In this document: piece by piece, positions 45,287 through 53,859 of the stretch | How positions within the stretch are numbered: the stretch's first letter is position 1 | Layout of the letters: each line of letters opens with the position of its first letter | Source: Eutrophovita sp913057845 | GTDB taxonomy: Bacteria > Pseudomonadota > Gammaproteobacteria > Burkholderiales > Eutrophovitaceae | Direction of reading: 5' to 3' | Length of the DNA stretch: 64,000 bases | Assembly (NCBI GenBank): GCA_963925895.1 | Contig: CAWUVH010000011.1 | Span: 123,167 to 187,166, forward strand | Position numbers and translations under genes: made by a program | Notes under the pieces: generated by a model | Seen by the model: the letters and a program-made list of their open reading frames with translations, nothing else | What the model was told of the DNA's origin: nothing | Databases searched by the model: none

Positions 45287-46078
45287 ATGGAAAATAAGAT
45301 GCCTAAAGTTTGTTTAATCATCGGGGCAGGTGCGGGAATTGGTATGTCTACCTCAAGACGGTTTGCTAAGGATGGGTATCATATTTGCTTGGTCCGACGC
45401 AGCGATCAAGCTGGCCTCGATAAATCAATTCATGAGCTCATCGAAAGTGGACATCAAGCGTCGGGGTTTATTCTAGATGTCACCACACCCGATCATCTCG
45501 AAGCACTCGTCACAAAAATTGAGACTGAAATTGGTGAAATTCACACCGCGGTTTATAACATAGGCGCTCAGATTGGCGATCGAAATTTGGACAGTACAAC
45601 ACACAAAGTATTTGAACTAGGCTGGAAGCTGGGCACATTCGGTTTATTCCGTCTTGCCAAAAGTCTCATGCCTTATATGGTGCAGCGATCATCGGGCTGC
45701 CTTCTCGTCACGGGAGCAACCGCATCGGTAAGAGGAAATGGCGGCCAGCACTCACACGCCGCGACAATGGCATCACGTCGTATGCTGTGCCAATCATTAA
45801 ATGCAGAGTTCGCCCCCAAAGGCGTTCATATCGCACATATTGTTATCGATGGATTAATAGATGCACCGGACACACTTGGGAAGATGTTAGGACCCGATGC
45901 ATTTGAGGATCTCAAACAACGAAAAGGCTATGAGAAAAACGGCTTATTGGTTCCGGATCAAATTGCCGAGAGTTACTTCCACCTAGCGCACCAACATCCT
46001 TCCGCATGGACACATGAATTGGACTTGAGACCGCACTCAGCACTGCCGTGGTGGAATCACCAAAAACTAGACTTATAA
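45287..46078 (+). CDS. short-chain dehydrogenase/reductase-like protein without the YxxxK motif
   Basis: Rossmann-fold SDR of 263 residues. The cofactor loop GAGAGIGMSTSRRFA and NIGA-like VYNIGAQIGD are present, and the Ser of the triad is likely in TGATASVRG. The usual Tyr-x-x-x-Lys is not found: aligned to relatives ending in PKGIHVAHVVIDG, the positions read His and Met. A start at 45299 with GGA six bases upstream is as plausible as the one used. It follows the isomerase-like gene by 22 bp. Reductase activity is therefore uncertain. Confidence 0.82.
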   Translation: MENKMPKVCLIIGAGAGIGMSTSRRFAKDGYHICLVRRSDQAGLDKSIHELIESGHQASGFILDVTTPDHLEALVTKIETEIGEIHTAVYNIGAQIGDRNLDSTTHKVFELGWKLGTFGLFRLAKSLMPYMVQRSSGCLLVTGATASVRGNGGQHSHAATMASRRMLCQSLNAEFAPKGVHIAHIVIDGLIDAPDTLGKMLGPDAFEDLKQRKGYEKNGLLVPDQIAESYFHLAHQHPSAWTHELDLRPHSALPWWNHQKLDL

Positions 46079-46094
46079 GAATAATTTAATTCTT
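46077..46094. terminator. AT-rich inverted repeat between convergent genes
   Basis: AAGAAT-AATTTA-ATTCTT spans the 7-bp gap between the SDR stop and the MORN-protein stop on the opposite strand. The stem is only six A/T-rich pairs, so it is at most a weak bidirectional terminator. Confidence 0.25.
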
Positions 46095-46799
46095 CAAAGG
46101 CAGATTCTCGATCGTTGCTTGGAGGGGTTCACCGTCAACCCACATTGCTTTATACGACGCACCGTTAGAAAACGTATAAACGCCTTCACCGTTTGGTGCA
46201 CCATTTTGAAAAATCCCCACATATTTGCCACCACTCGCGTAAATTTGCCGGCCACGACCATGTTCATGGTCGTTCCGCCAAAGCCCCTCGTAACGCGCCC
46301 CATCCACATAGGTATAGATCCCAAAGCCTTCTTTTAATCCGTTCTTGTAACCACCTCGATAGTGATCGCCGTTTGAAAACATCATGGAACCATGTCCATG
46401 AAACCGACCAAGCTGATAAGCCCCCTTATAGTTTGCGCCATTGAGATAACGCATCAGACCATGGCCATGGGGCATGTCATTTTTAAATTGTCCAACATAC
46501 GTAGAGCCTGATAACGGGTGCTCAGAGCCAAACGTCATCTCACCACGACCTTCTTTCTTCCCTTCCTCAAACTCTCCTTGGTACTTGGTTCCAAATGAGT
46601 CTTTAAGCACACCTTCGCCATGTGGTGCTCCATCAAAAAAATCGCCAACGAAGTACAGATTATCGGTCTCTAGCGTCCCGTGACAGTTCGTCCATGTTGC
46701 ATGATCATCACCCACACACGGAAGTTTATCCGCAGCCTGCGTCGAAAAAACCACACAAATTAGCGGTATAAATAAGCTTGTCTTGAGACGTGTTTTCAT
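46086..46799 (-). CDS. secreted MORN-repeat protein (copy 1)
   Basis: A 237-residue protein with a signal peptide (cleavage near TQAA, about residue 23) and roughly eight MORN repeats of the type YxGxxxxGxxHGxG. These include YFVGDFFDGAPHGEG, YVGQFKNDMPHGHG and YEGLWRNDHEHGRG. Before the repeats sits a two-Cys element ending WTNCHG. A second 237-residue MORN protein with the same layout is at 56.9 kb. MORN proteins form extended beta-sheets and often bind membranes or act as scaffolds. The specific function is unknown. Confidence 0.88.
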   Translation of the reverse strand: MKTRLKTSLFIPLICVVFSTQAADKLPCVGDDHATWTNCHGTLETDNLYFVGDFFDGAPHGEGVLKDSFGTKYQGEFEEGKKEGRGEMTFGSEHPLSGSTYVGQFKNDMPHGHGLMRYLNGANYKGAYQLGRFHGHGSMMFSNGDHYRGGYKNGLKEGFGIYTYVDGARYEGLWRNDHEHGRGRQIYASGGKYVGIFQNGAPNGEGVYTFSNGASYKAMWVDGEPLQATIENLPLKN

Positions 46800-46832
46800 C
46801 TAATTAGGATAAACTAAAGCAACAGGAAATAC

Positions 46833-47057
46833 TTATCGTCCCCTTGTCTTTACGTTGTCTGAAACCTTTCCTTTATAACCTGCCCATAGAAAAAATAGGC
46901 CTCCCATACCAAGCACTACGCCGCCAAATAAGAAAAATAAAGCGGTAAACCCAGTTGCCGTGCCAGTTTTGTAGGTGCCTAAAAGTATTACAGACATCCC
47001 GAGCAACACACAGCCCCAAGAGACATAATAGCTCTGCGATTTATCTCTCTCAATCAT
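46833..47057 (-). CDS. small two-helix membrane protein, unknown
   Basis: Unrecognised 74-residue protein from ATG 47057, preceded at ten bases by AAGGA; an ATG 36 bp further upstream has no ribosome site. Two transmembrane helices (about residues 11-30 and 35-57) are followed by a basic tail ending KTRGR. It lies between the first MORN gene and another small membrane protein, all on the same strand. No family assigned. Confidence 0.6.
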   Translation of the reverse strand: MIERDKSQSYYVSWGCVLLGMSVILLGTYKTGTATGFTALFFLFGGVVLGMGGLFFLWAGYKGKVSDNVKTRGR

Positions 47058-47143
47058 CACAAAAAAATCCTTTTTATAGCTCACAACCGTCATACATTAA
47101 ACCACACCGACTCATGACTATTAACGTAATGAGCAAGTGCCTC

Positions 47144-47521
47144 TCAGGCATTCAGCATTAATTTTCTGCGCACAAATTGCCTCACCTCTTCACTGTCATC
47201 AACTTCCCAACCACTGGTTAACAGCCTTGTCATCTGCTGCTTGTTATATAGGAAAGACCACACCGGCTGAAATAAACCAAAAGTCACTAATGTGAACAGC
47301 AGGTGAAGTGCAGCAATACCAATTTCAGACCGAAAGAGCGGGACCCAAAAACCAAAGTATAAATAAGTCCATGACCAACCCAAACGACCCACCTTCACGA
47401 CCCCACCTGTCGTATTTCTTAGTCTCACAGGTCGCTGCGTAAACACGAAAATACCAAGAAATGCTGGCAAACAATATACCAGTGGGACAATCCAATTCCA
47501 TACGAAAAATGTTGTCATCAC
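47144..47521 (-). CDS. membrane protein of unknown function
   Basis: A 125-residue protein with an N-terminal helix (about 8-28), then RLGWSWTYLYFGFWVPLFRSE followed by a second and third hydrophobic stretch, and a cytosolic-looking tail NKQQMTRLLTSGWEVDD. The SWT-x-x-[YF]FG-x-x-x-x-x-[FL]R pattern and the NKxxxxxLLxxGW tail resemble small integral membrane proteins of unknown role in many bacteria. It is encoded 73 bp downstream of the sortase-system kinase on the same strand and might be cotranscribed with it. Confidence 0.65.
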   Translation of the reverse strand: MMTTFFVWNWIVPLVYCLPAFLGIFVFTQRPVRLRNTTGGVVKVGRLGWSWTYLYFGFWVPLFRSEIGIAALHLLFTLVTFGLFQPVWSFLYNKQQMTRLLTSGWEVDDSEEVRQFVRRKLMLNA

Positions 47522-47594
47522 CTTTTACCTAAGTAATTATATTTTCAACTTAATCTAACTTAGATGTTCTGTAGCTTCAAACAACCCGCCTCTT

Positions 47595-49766
47595 TTAAGA
47601 CTTATGGGGAATCGTCACTTCAAAGGTAACACCATCCTGTCCTGGCCGGTTACGAACAGACACCTTCCCACCATGAAACTGTGCGACCAAACGCACAATA
47701 AAGAGTCCTAAGCCAAGATGCCCCTCATCGGAAGATTGGCTTGTCTGGCTGCGGTCTGACACCATAGACTCGAAAATTTGAGATTGATTCTCAACGGGAA
47801 TGATGGGGCCTTGATTTGTAACTTGCAACAACACGTCGGCACCAGTCAGAGACATTGCAATGTCAATCGATGAACCTGGATTAGAAAACTCATTCGCATT
47901 TTCAATGAGTTTATCCAACATTTGCCGAAATGCGTCGGGTGATCCTTGAACCCGCAGAGGAGACTCAGCAAAGACTACTTTGAACGAATGACGCTCATAT
48001 GCACCACGATATTCCTCGACACTGACGGTGATTAATTCACACAGATCAATATCTTCAAGCTCCTCTGACGTGAGAGATGCCTCCAAATCTGATGCCTCAC
48101 TCATTCGTTTAACGAGATTATTCAATCGTCGTATACCACCCTCTGCTCGCTGCAAGTAAACCTCTCTTTGTTCTGGGCTATTCGAACTACTCAATAGCTC
48201 CAATGAAGAGCGCACCACGGCAATGGGTGTATTCAACTCATGTGACAAACGTCTGGATAAGTTTTCGAGGTACTGCGTATAGTTTTTCAGTCGAATGCTG
48301 ATACGCGACAAACTCCTCGACAACATCCCAATCTCATCTCTCGATTCTTGTGGCTGAATACGACCTATAACTTTCCCATCCACATCAAAAGCATTTTCAG
48401 TTTGTCGCGCAAGGTCTCCCAAACGCTTTACAGCATTACCTAAAACCGCAAATTGCAAAATAGCGTAACCCACGAGAATGACCAAAATAAAAGCAATCAT
48501 CAATAAAAGATTTTGGTATCGCATCGCCAGTACTTTATTGGTGGTCTCCTCAACGAACACTGCCCCCACCACTTTTTTACCAACCCAGACGGGATGCGCC
48601 GCACTGATCACACCACCGCCACCATTCTGATTCCTGAATTGTCTCGCCACCTCATGGCCACCCAGAGCTTTATCGATTTCTGGATTATCAAGCTGCCAAG
48701 TACCCCCAGGCAAATCTGCAAAACGATACGTACCCGGCTCGATCCAGAGGTTCAATATCGGCCTTACCACTGACGCGATAACTGATAAAAATGCATCAAT
48801 CAAATTACTACCGGACTGATCATCAAGACTTGCATCAGGGGCTTCCACGACCATCGTGTTCGACTTCAAGTTCTCCGCATGTGCTTTGATGCGACTTTGT
48901 GTGTCCACAACCCAGATTCTGGATTCTGATCGCTGGAGCTGCTTGATCACATTCTGCACTTCTGGAGAAGGCGCGAATACAGAGCCAAGCCGTGAAGGAT
49001 CCGTCAAACTCTCACAACTACGAATCACAGCAACCGTAGGCCAATCCGATCTCGCCGTGACATTCATCACACCCAAACCTAAACTTGGCCCCACATCGGA
49101 GCGATACATTCTGATTTCTAAATCATAACCACCAGGCCTTACGCGCACCTCACCCGAGATGTCACGCTCGCGCACAAAATTATCAGCTTCATCCCTTAGA
49201 AGTTTTCCATTTTCATCAAGGACGTAGGTGACTAACCGTCCATTGTTATGCGGTTTGATCTGGAACTGATGAAACTGGCCATCCACATCGACTGTTGAAA
49301 GTAAGACTTGATCCACGGGTTCGTCAGTCACTTGCTCAGGAAAACGCTTCCAATCCGACTGATCCTCCACCTCGATCGCAATATAAATAACCTGGTCATA
49401 ACTCCCAATACGATATCGGGCCGAGAAAGAGCGATCTGCATTTCCACCAAAACCATACTGAATAGGTGAGGACTGCACCATCAAATCTTGCCAATCGTCA
49501 ATTTTCCCATCAACCTCTGGCTTTCCAGGCAACTGTCCAATTTCAATATGACGGGCTGCATCGGGCGCAAAAGGCGTCACAACATTACTTGTGAAAATAG
49601 ATGGTCGATCGCTAATCGCCGTACTTAACGCTCGAGCCGTGGCTAACACGCTCTCTTCTTGAGCTTCAAGCATTTTCTCCATCAACGCCTGAGCGTAGTA
49701 CACACTAAGGAGTGGCACCAGAAACAGTACTGACAGAACAAGAATAAATTTTGTTTTAAGACGCAT
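47595..49766 (-). CDS. pdsS: dedicated sortase system sensor histidine kinase
   Basis: Membrane histidine kinase of 723 residues. The first transmembrane helix is at 7-27. A large periplasmic domain of about 390 residues follows, whose start PEVDGKIDDWQDL looks like the CBM9-like fold. The second helix is near 425-447, then HAMP, HisKA with LSRRLSHELNTPIAVVRSSLE, and HATPase with LIENANEFSNPGS and GLGLFIVRLVAQFHGG. This size and architecture, next to the regulator, vWA target and sortase, fit the proteobacterial dedicated sortase system kinase family. The ligand is unknown. Confidence 0.9.
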   Translation of the reverse strand: MRLKTKFILVLSVLFLVPLLSVYYAQALMEKMLEAQEESVLATARALSTAISDRPSIFTSNVVTPFAPDAARHIEIGQLPGKPEVDGKIDDWQDLMVQSSPIQYGFGGNADRSFSARYRIGSYDQVIYIAIEVEDQSDWKRFPEQVTDEPVDQVLLSTVDVDGQFHQFQIKPHNNGRLVTYVLDENGKLLRDEADNFVRERDISGEVRVRPGGYDLEIRMYRSDVGPSLGLGVMNVTARSDWPTVAVIRSCESLTDPSRLGSVFAPSPEVQNVIKQLQRSESRIWVVDTQSRIKAHAENLKSNTMVVEAPDASLDDQSGSNLIDAFLSVIASVVRPILNLWIEPGTYRFADLPGGTWQLDNPEIDKALGGHEVARQFRNQNGGGGVISAAHPVWVGKKVVGAVFVEETTNKVLAMRYQNLLLMIAFILVILVGYAILQFAVLGNAVKRLGDLARQTENAFDVDGKVIGRIQPQESRDEIGMLSRSLSRISIRLKNYTQYLENLSRRLSHELNTPIAVVRSSLELLSSSNSPEQREVYLQRAEGGIRRLNNLVKRMSEASDLEASLTSEELEDIDLCELITVSVEEYRGAYERHSFKVVFAESPLRVQGSPDAFRQMLDKLIENANEFSNPGSSIDIAMSLTGADVLLQVTNQGPIIPVENQSQIFESMVSDRSQTSQSSDEGHLGLGLFIVRLVAQFHGGKVSVRNRPGQDGVTFEVTIPHKS

Positions 49767-49787
49767 GGTTAAATATGGTCACATCAG

Positions 49788-50483
49788 CTACTTATCTTTT
49801 TGCCAAAGATACCCACGACCAAAATCAGTCTCAATCGCCTTAAAGTTTGGATCAATGGTTTTAAATTTTTTACGAATTCTTTTGATATTGGAAGTTACCG
49901 TATTTTGACTCACCTCAATACCATTAATCATTAACTGACGATGCGTCTTAATTGAGCCTGCTAGCTCCACGAGACGTTCAATGATCCAGTACTCGCCAAC
50001 AGTGATATCGATGAGCACTCCTTTCCAAGATGCACGACTTTCATCGGGGAAAATCTCGAGGGAACCTATAACTTTCTTACTCCGATCCACTCTGGGCGCT
50101 TGACGGTCCATTTCAATACGCCTGATCAGACTATTGATGACCGCAATTAAATAATCGGTGGAATGATCCTTAGTGCAGTATTCGTCCGCACCTAAATTTA
50201 AACCATAAATTTTATCGCTTTGCTCACCTCGCGCGGTCAGTAAAACAATAGGTAACCGTTCTGTCGCTGGCGTTGCCCTTAACTGCCGACACAGTTGGAA
50301 GCCACCTTCATCTTCAGCGCCTAAACCCACATCAATGATGGCTAAGTCGGGGGGTGACTCTTCAATGCCAGCCAGTGCGCTCGCACGACTGATGTAATGC
50401 GATACGCGCCAATCGGCTCTCGAGAAAATATCACTATAGTTTTGGGCCAAACTCACATCATCTTCGACCAATGCAATACGCAT
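49788..50483 (-). CDS. pdsR: dedicated sortase system response regulator
   Basis: Two-component regulator of 231 residues. The receiver domain has acidic EDDVS, phosphoacceptor Asp in DLAIIDVGLG, Thr in VLLTARGEQSD and Lys in EYCTKDHS. The C-terminal winged-helix DNA-binding domain (about 135-228) contains EYWIIERLVELAG and TVTSNIKRIRKKFK and ends GRGYLW. It precedes the kinase gene by 21 bp and is divergent from the target and sortase genes, which it probably controls. Confidence 0.92.
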   Translation of the reverse strand: MRIALVEDDVSLAQNYSDIFSRADWRVSHYISRASALAGIEESPPDLAIIDVGLGAEDEGGFQLCRQLRATPATERLPIVLLTARGEQSDKIYGLNLGADEYCTKDHSTDYLIAVINSLIRRIEMDRQAPRVDRSKKVIGSLEIFPDESRASWKGVLIDITVGEYWIIERLVELAGSIKTHRQLMINGIEVSQNTVTSNIKRIRKKFKTIDPNFKAIETDFGRGYLWQKDK

Positions 50484-50577
50484 GAACTTCCTCCCCTAAT
50501 GATCCAGCAATTTTCTTACTGAGACTATAACCCCAAGAGGAACCAAACTCATCTCCTCATCGAAAACGCCACAAAAT

Positions 50578-50591
50578 TGTCACTAATGACA
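50578..50591. promoter_or_regulatory. inverted repeat in the divergent pdsR/target spacer
   Basis: TGTCA-CTAA-TGACA lies midway in the 211-bp spacer between the response regulator and the sortase-target gene. It is a candidate operator for the response regulator. No convincing -35/-10 pair was identified for either direction. Confidence 0.35.
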
Positions 50592-50694
50592 TGAAATCCC
50601 CCTTTTTTTAACCCCTTCGTTTCCATACCTAATCGGTTAAATACCCTCACGAAGCATTGATTTCGTCCGTTTCAACTAACTGAGGAGTTTAAAC

Positions 50695-52848
50695 ATGCAC
50701 ACACCCCTGACGGGTCATTGGACACACATCCAATCTCCGGCAAGTCAAATAATGAAGGATAGCTTTAAAGGCTTACTGACAACCATTAGCGTAGGGCTAA
50801 CCATAGCCGCATGCTTATCAATAGTCATTCTCACACTGATACTGACATCAACAGTTGCGAATGCCGCCAAAACTGATGCGTTGTCCAATGCAAAAAGCGG
50901 CAGTCTGCTCGTTAAAAACGCCCAAACGGGCGAGTACATGCCAACACCGACTTTAGCTACGGATGTCAACATATCCGTCTCGGGCATCCTATCCAGAACC
51001 AAAGTCAGCCAAAAATTTCAGAACAACTCTAAAGACTGGGTCGAGGGTATCTATGTATTTCCGCTACCTGAGAATGCGGCGGTCGATCACCTGAGAATGC
51101 GTATTGGTGACCGCATCATTGAAGGTCAAATCAAAGAACGTAGTCAAGCTAAAAAACAATTTCAAGCTGCTGCTCAATCTGGAAAACATGCGGCTCTGAT
51201 CGAACAAGAACGTCCTAACGTCTTCACAACAAGTCTCACTAATATTGCACCAGGGGAATCCATTACCGTTGAGATCGAATACCAAAATACCCTCAATTAC
51301 CGTGAAGGGATCGTGAGTCTTAGATTTCCACTGGTTGTAGCACCCCGATATATTCCAGGTAGCCTTGATACGGACGAAAAAGCCGCGACCAGCAACGGCC
51401 AATCACCGCTAATCGAAGATGCACACAGAATATCACCGCTGGTACTCGATGAATCAGAACCAAAACGTAATCACGTCAATCTATCAATCAAGCTTGATGC
51501 CGGGTTTTCGATACAGGACATTCAAAGTACGAACCATACAATTAAAAAAAATAAGATCACCGATCAGCAATACACGATTCGGTTAGCGTCAGATGATGCG
51601 CCTGCGGATCGGGACTTCGAAATCACTTGGCGCTCCGTACCCGACTCAATGCCAAGAAGCGCGGTATATACGGAACACAAAGGCGATAAACACTTTGCAC
51701 TCATCACCCTATTCCCACCAACGGCCCCCTTAACCACAAGTGTTCGATTACCACGAGATGTTGTCTTTGTGGTTGACACGTCAGGCTCGATGGACGGCGC
51801 GTCACTCGATCAAGCCAAAAGCGCATTAAAAATGGCGGTTCGTCGAATGGGTAAAAACGATCGGTTCAATATCATCCAATTTAATGACGAAACAAGCGCA
51901 CTTTTCGGTAAAGAGCAACCTGCCTCAGATAAAAACCTCAAAGTCGCGTGTCGTTACATCAATGCACTTGAGGCGAATGGGGGCACCAACAGTTTACCGG
52001 CGCTGAGCACCGCGCTGAATGACGATGCCAAGCCGGGACGGATTCGTCAGGTGGTCTTCATTACAGATGGCAGTGTAGGAAACGAAGATCATATTTTTTC
52101 GTTAATCAAAAAAAGACTTGGGGGAAACAGGTTATTTCCAATCGGAATTGGCTCAGCCCCCAACAGTCACCTCATGACTAAAATCGCCGAGTACGGTCGC
52201 GGCACCTTCACCTATATTGGCGACATTTCAGAAGTCAGCACAAAAATGGGGGAGTTTTTTAGTCGACTCGAAAATCCAGTGGTTACTGACATCAAGACCA
52301 GATGGCCAGAAGGTTTTGTCATCGACATAACACCATCAGTAATTCCTGATTTATACCAAGGTGAACCACTCGTGATAGTAGCTGCCATGGATGAGGCTGC
52401 AACAGGGCCACTCCAAATTGATGGTCTGTTCGCAGGTCAAACATGGTCTCAGACCGTCAACCTCGAGAACCAACAGAGTGAAAAAGGAATCGGTCAGGTT
52501 TGGGCACGTAGAAAAATCTCCGAACACATGGGTTTGCTTCGTGGTGGTGCGCCAGCGGAAGCAGTACGAGAAGCTGTCTTAGGACTCGCACTTGAGCATT
52601 CACTAATTACCAAGTACTCGAGTCTCGTCGCGGTTGACGTCACCCCCGGCAGAACTGCACAGTTCATGTACCGACAACTCATCCCGTTGAATCTCCCCAA
52701 CCGATGGAGCCAGGCTAAAATTTTTGGCTCATTGCCTCAAACTGCCACACCGTCTGTAATGCATCTGATACTGGCCGCACTGTTCTTACTGTTAGCCTCC
52801 GTATTTTTCGTGATCACACGAAACACCACTCGGGCGAGACAAGCATGA
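50695..52848 (+). CDS. VIT/vWA sortase target protein with C-terminal LPQTA signal
   Basis: Exported surface protein of 717 residues, matching the marine proteobacterial sortase target family. A membrane-spanning signal (about residues 30-58) is followed by a VIT domain (about 65-195: SVSGILSRTKVSQKF, WVEGIYVFPLP). A vWA domain follows (about 360-530) with MIDAS DTSGSM. At the C-terminus are LPQTA (680-684), a hydrophobic helix (about 689-708) and a basic tail RNTTRARQA: a complete LPxTG-like sorting signal. A GAGGAG ribosome site precedes the ATG. The stop overlaps the sortase start (ATGA). Confidence 0.93.
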   Translation: MHTPLTGHWTHIQSPASQIMKDSFKGLLTTISVGLTIAACLSIVILTLILTSTVANAAKTDALSNAKSGSLLVKNAQTGEYMPTPTLATDVNISVSGILSRTKVSQKFQNNSKDWVEGIYVFPLPENAAVDHLRMRIGDRIIEGQIKERSQAKKQFQAAAQSGKHAALIEQERPNVFTTSLTNIAPGESITVEIEYQNTLNYREGIVSLRFPLVVAPRYIPGSLDTDEKAATSNGQSPLIEDAHRISPLVLDESEPKRNHVNLSIKLDAGFSIQDIQSTNHTIKKNKITDQQYTIRLASDDAPADRDFEITWRSVPDSMPRSAVYTEHKGDKHFALITLFPPTAPLTTSVRLPRDVVFVVDTSGSMDGASLDQAKSALKMAVRRMGKNDRFNIIQFNDETSALFGKEQPASDKNLKVACRYINALEANGGTNSLPALSTALNDDAKPGRIRQVVFITDGSVGNEDHIFSLIKKRLGGNRLFPIGIGSAPNSHLMTKIAEYGRGTFTYIGDISEVSTKMGEFFSRLENPVVTDIKTRWPEGFVIDITPSVIPDLYQGEPLVIVAAMDEAATGPLQIDGLFAGQTWSQTVNLENQQSEKGIGQVWARRKISEHMGLLRGGAPAEAVREAVLGLALEHSLITKYSSLVAVDVTPGRTAQFMYRQLIPLNLPNRWSQAKIFGSLPQTATPSVMHLILAALFLLLASVFFVITRNTTRARQA

Positions 52849-53435
52849 GACTTCGAATTCGACATGTGATCTTCGTGAGTCTCATGTCGCTCTCGATTTG
52901 GCAACTCTTTGAGGCAGGATACATCCACGCCAAAGCCTGGATCGCGCAACAACTGATCCAGGTTGCTTGGGAAGATACCGTGACGAGCACCGATGCCCAA
53001 CAACCATGGCCTTGGGCGGACACTCAGGCCGTTGCGCGGCTCACAGCACAGGACGGTACCGTTGACTTAGTGGTGCTCTCCGGCACTTCAGGTAGAACCT
53101 TAGCATTTGGTCCCGGGCACATGGCTGGTACGGCACTACCAGGGAGCTTTGGTAACGTTGTGGTGAGTGGGCATCGAGACACGCATTTCTCATTTCTAAA
53201 ACACCTAGGGGCTGGTGACCAACTCACCCTTCAATCGACCAATGGAAACACAAAGGTCTACGAAGTGATCGGTACCGAAGTCGTCCACCAAAACGACGTA
53301 GCAGTCGCCATGGACGCAGGAGACGATCGAATTACCCTCATCACCTGCTACCCCTTTGACGCACCGATCCCCGGTGGCCCTATGCGATACGTCGTCGTAG
53401 CCCGGAGCATATCAACACAGTATCTGGAGATCTAA
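52845..53435 (+). CDS. class GN-type sortase (transpeptidase)
   Basis: Membrane-anchored sortase of 196 residues with an N-terminal transmembrane helix (about 7-24). Catalytic residues are His 110 in VVSGHRDTHFSF, Cys 168 in TLITCYPFD and Arg 181 in GGPMRYVVVA. It should cleave the LPQTA signal of the protein encoded just upstream, to which it is coupled by a 4-bp overlap. In Gram-negatives the acceptor nucleophile of this class is not established. Confidence 0.95.
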   Translation: MRLRIRHVIFVSLMSLSIWQLFEAGYIHAKAWIAQQLIQVAWEDTVTSTDAQQPWPWADTQAVARLTAQDGTVDLVVLSGTSGRTLAFGPGHMAGTALPGSFGNVVVSGHRDTHFSFLKHLGAGDQLTLQSTNGNTKVYEVIGTEVVHQNDVAVAMDAGDDRITLITCYPFDAPIPGGPMRYVVVARSISTQYLEI

Positions 53436-53438
53436 ACA

Positions 53439-53510
53439 ATGCACACGAACCGGTCTGTGGAGGGTAAGTGGGATGCTTTTAAAAACCATAAGAAGCAGAT
53501 TTACTCGTGA
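53439..53510 (+). CDS. possible 23-residue leader or microprotein after the sortase gene
   Basis: An ATG at 53439 opens a 23-codon frame ending TGA at 53510, with GGAG about nine bases upstream. The peptide is basic and polar (ends KKQIYS) with no signal or membrane segment. It could be a translated microprotein, a leader for the sortase-like gene that follows, or chance. Confidence 0.25.
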   Translation: MHTNRSVEGKWDAFKNHKKQIYS

Positions 53511-53541
53511 GCACCATTAACCTCTTATGAAAGGAAATCTT

Positions 53542-53859
53542 ATGGAAAAACTGGTGTGTTTTTTCTTAAATATTGGCGATGTTCTCGATTTGAAATTCGA
53601 GTCAGGTGAATTTAAGCGCTACCAAGTAGTGGAAACCGATGTGGTGCCAATCAACGAAGCTCAATCAGGATTCACCACCAATCACGAACGCGTGACCCTC
53701 GTCACCAAATTCCCGTTTGATTCAAAAGATCCAACGGAGCGAATGCTCTACGTCGTTGTCGCACAACGCGTGCCTAAAACATTAGGGTTCGTGCGCACAC
53801 CGTTTGCATTAACCGAACAATCAACCTCATCTAATTCAAAAACAGGAGAACTACTATGA
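53542..53859 (+). CDS. catalytically dead sortase-like protein (C-terminal half only)
   Basis: A 105-residue protein from ATG 53542, preceded at seven bases by AAAGGA; the ATG at 53527 lacks such a site. From residue 11 it aligns with residues 124-188 of the neighbouring sortase, 26 of 65 positions identical in my hand alignment. The catalytic Cys is Lys (TLVTKFPFD, Lys 56), the Arg is Leu (RMLYVVVA, Leu 69), and the catalytic His lies in the missing N-terminal half. There is no signal peptide. A polar tail follows residue 80. It is start/stop coupled to the next gene. It may be a regulatory or decoy remnant, or a decaying duplicate. Confidence 0.75.
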   Translation: MEKLVCFFLNIGDVLDLKFESGEFKRYQVVETDVVPINEAQSGFTTNHERVTLVTKFPFDSKDPTERMLYVVVAQRVPKTLGFVRTPFALTEQSTSSNSKTGELL

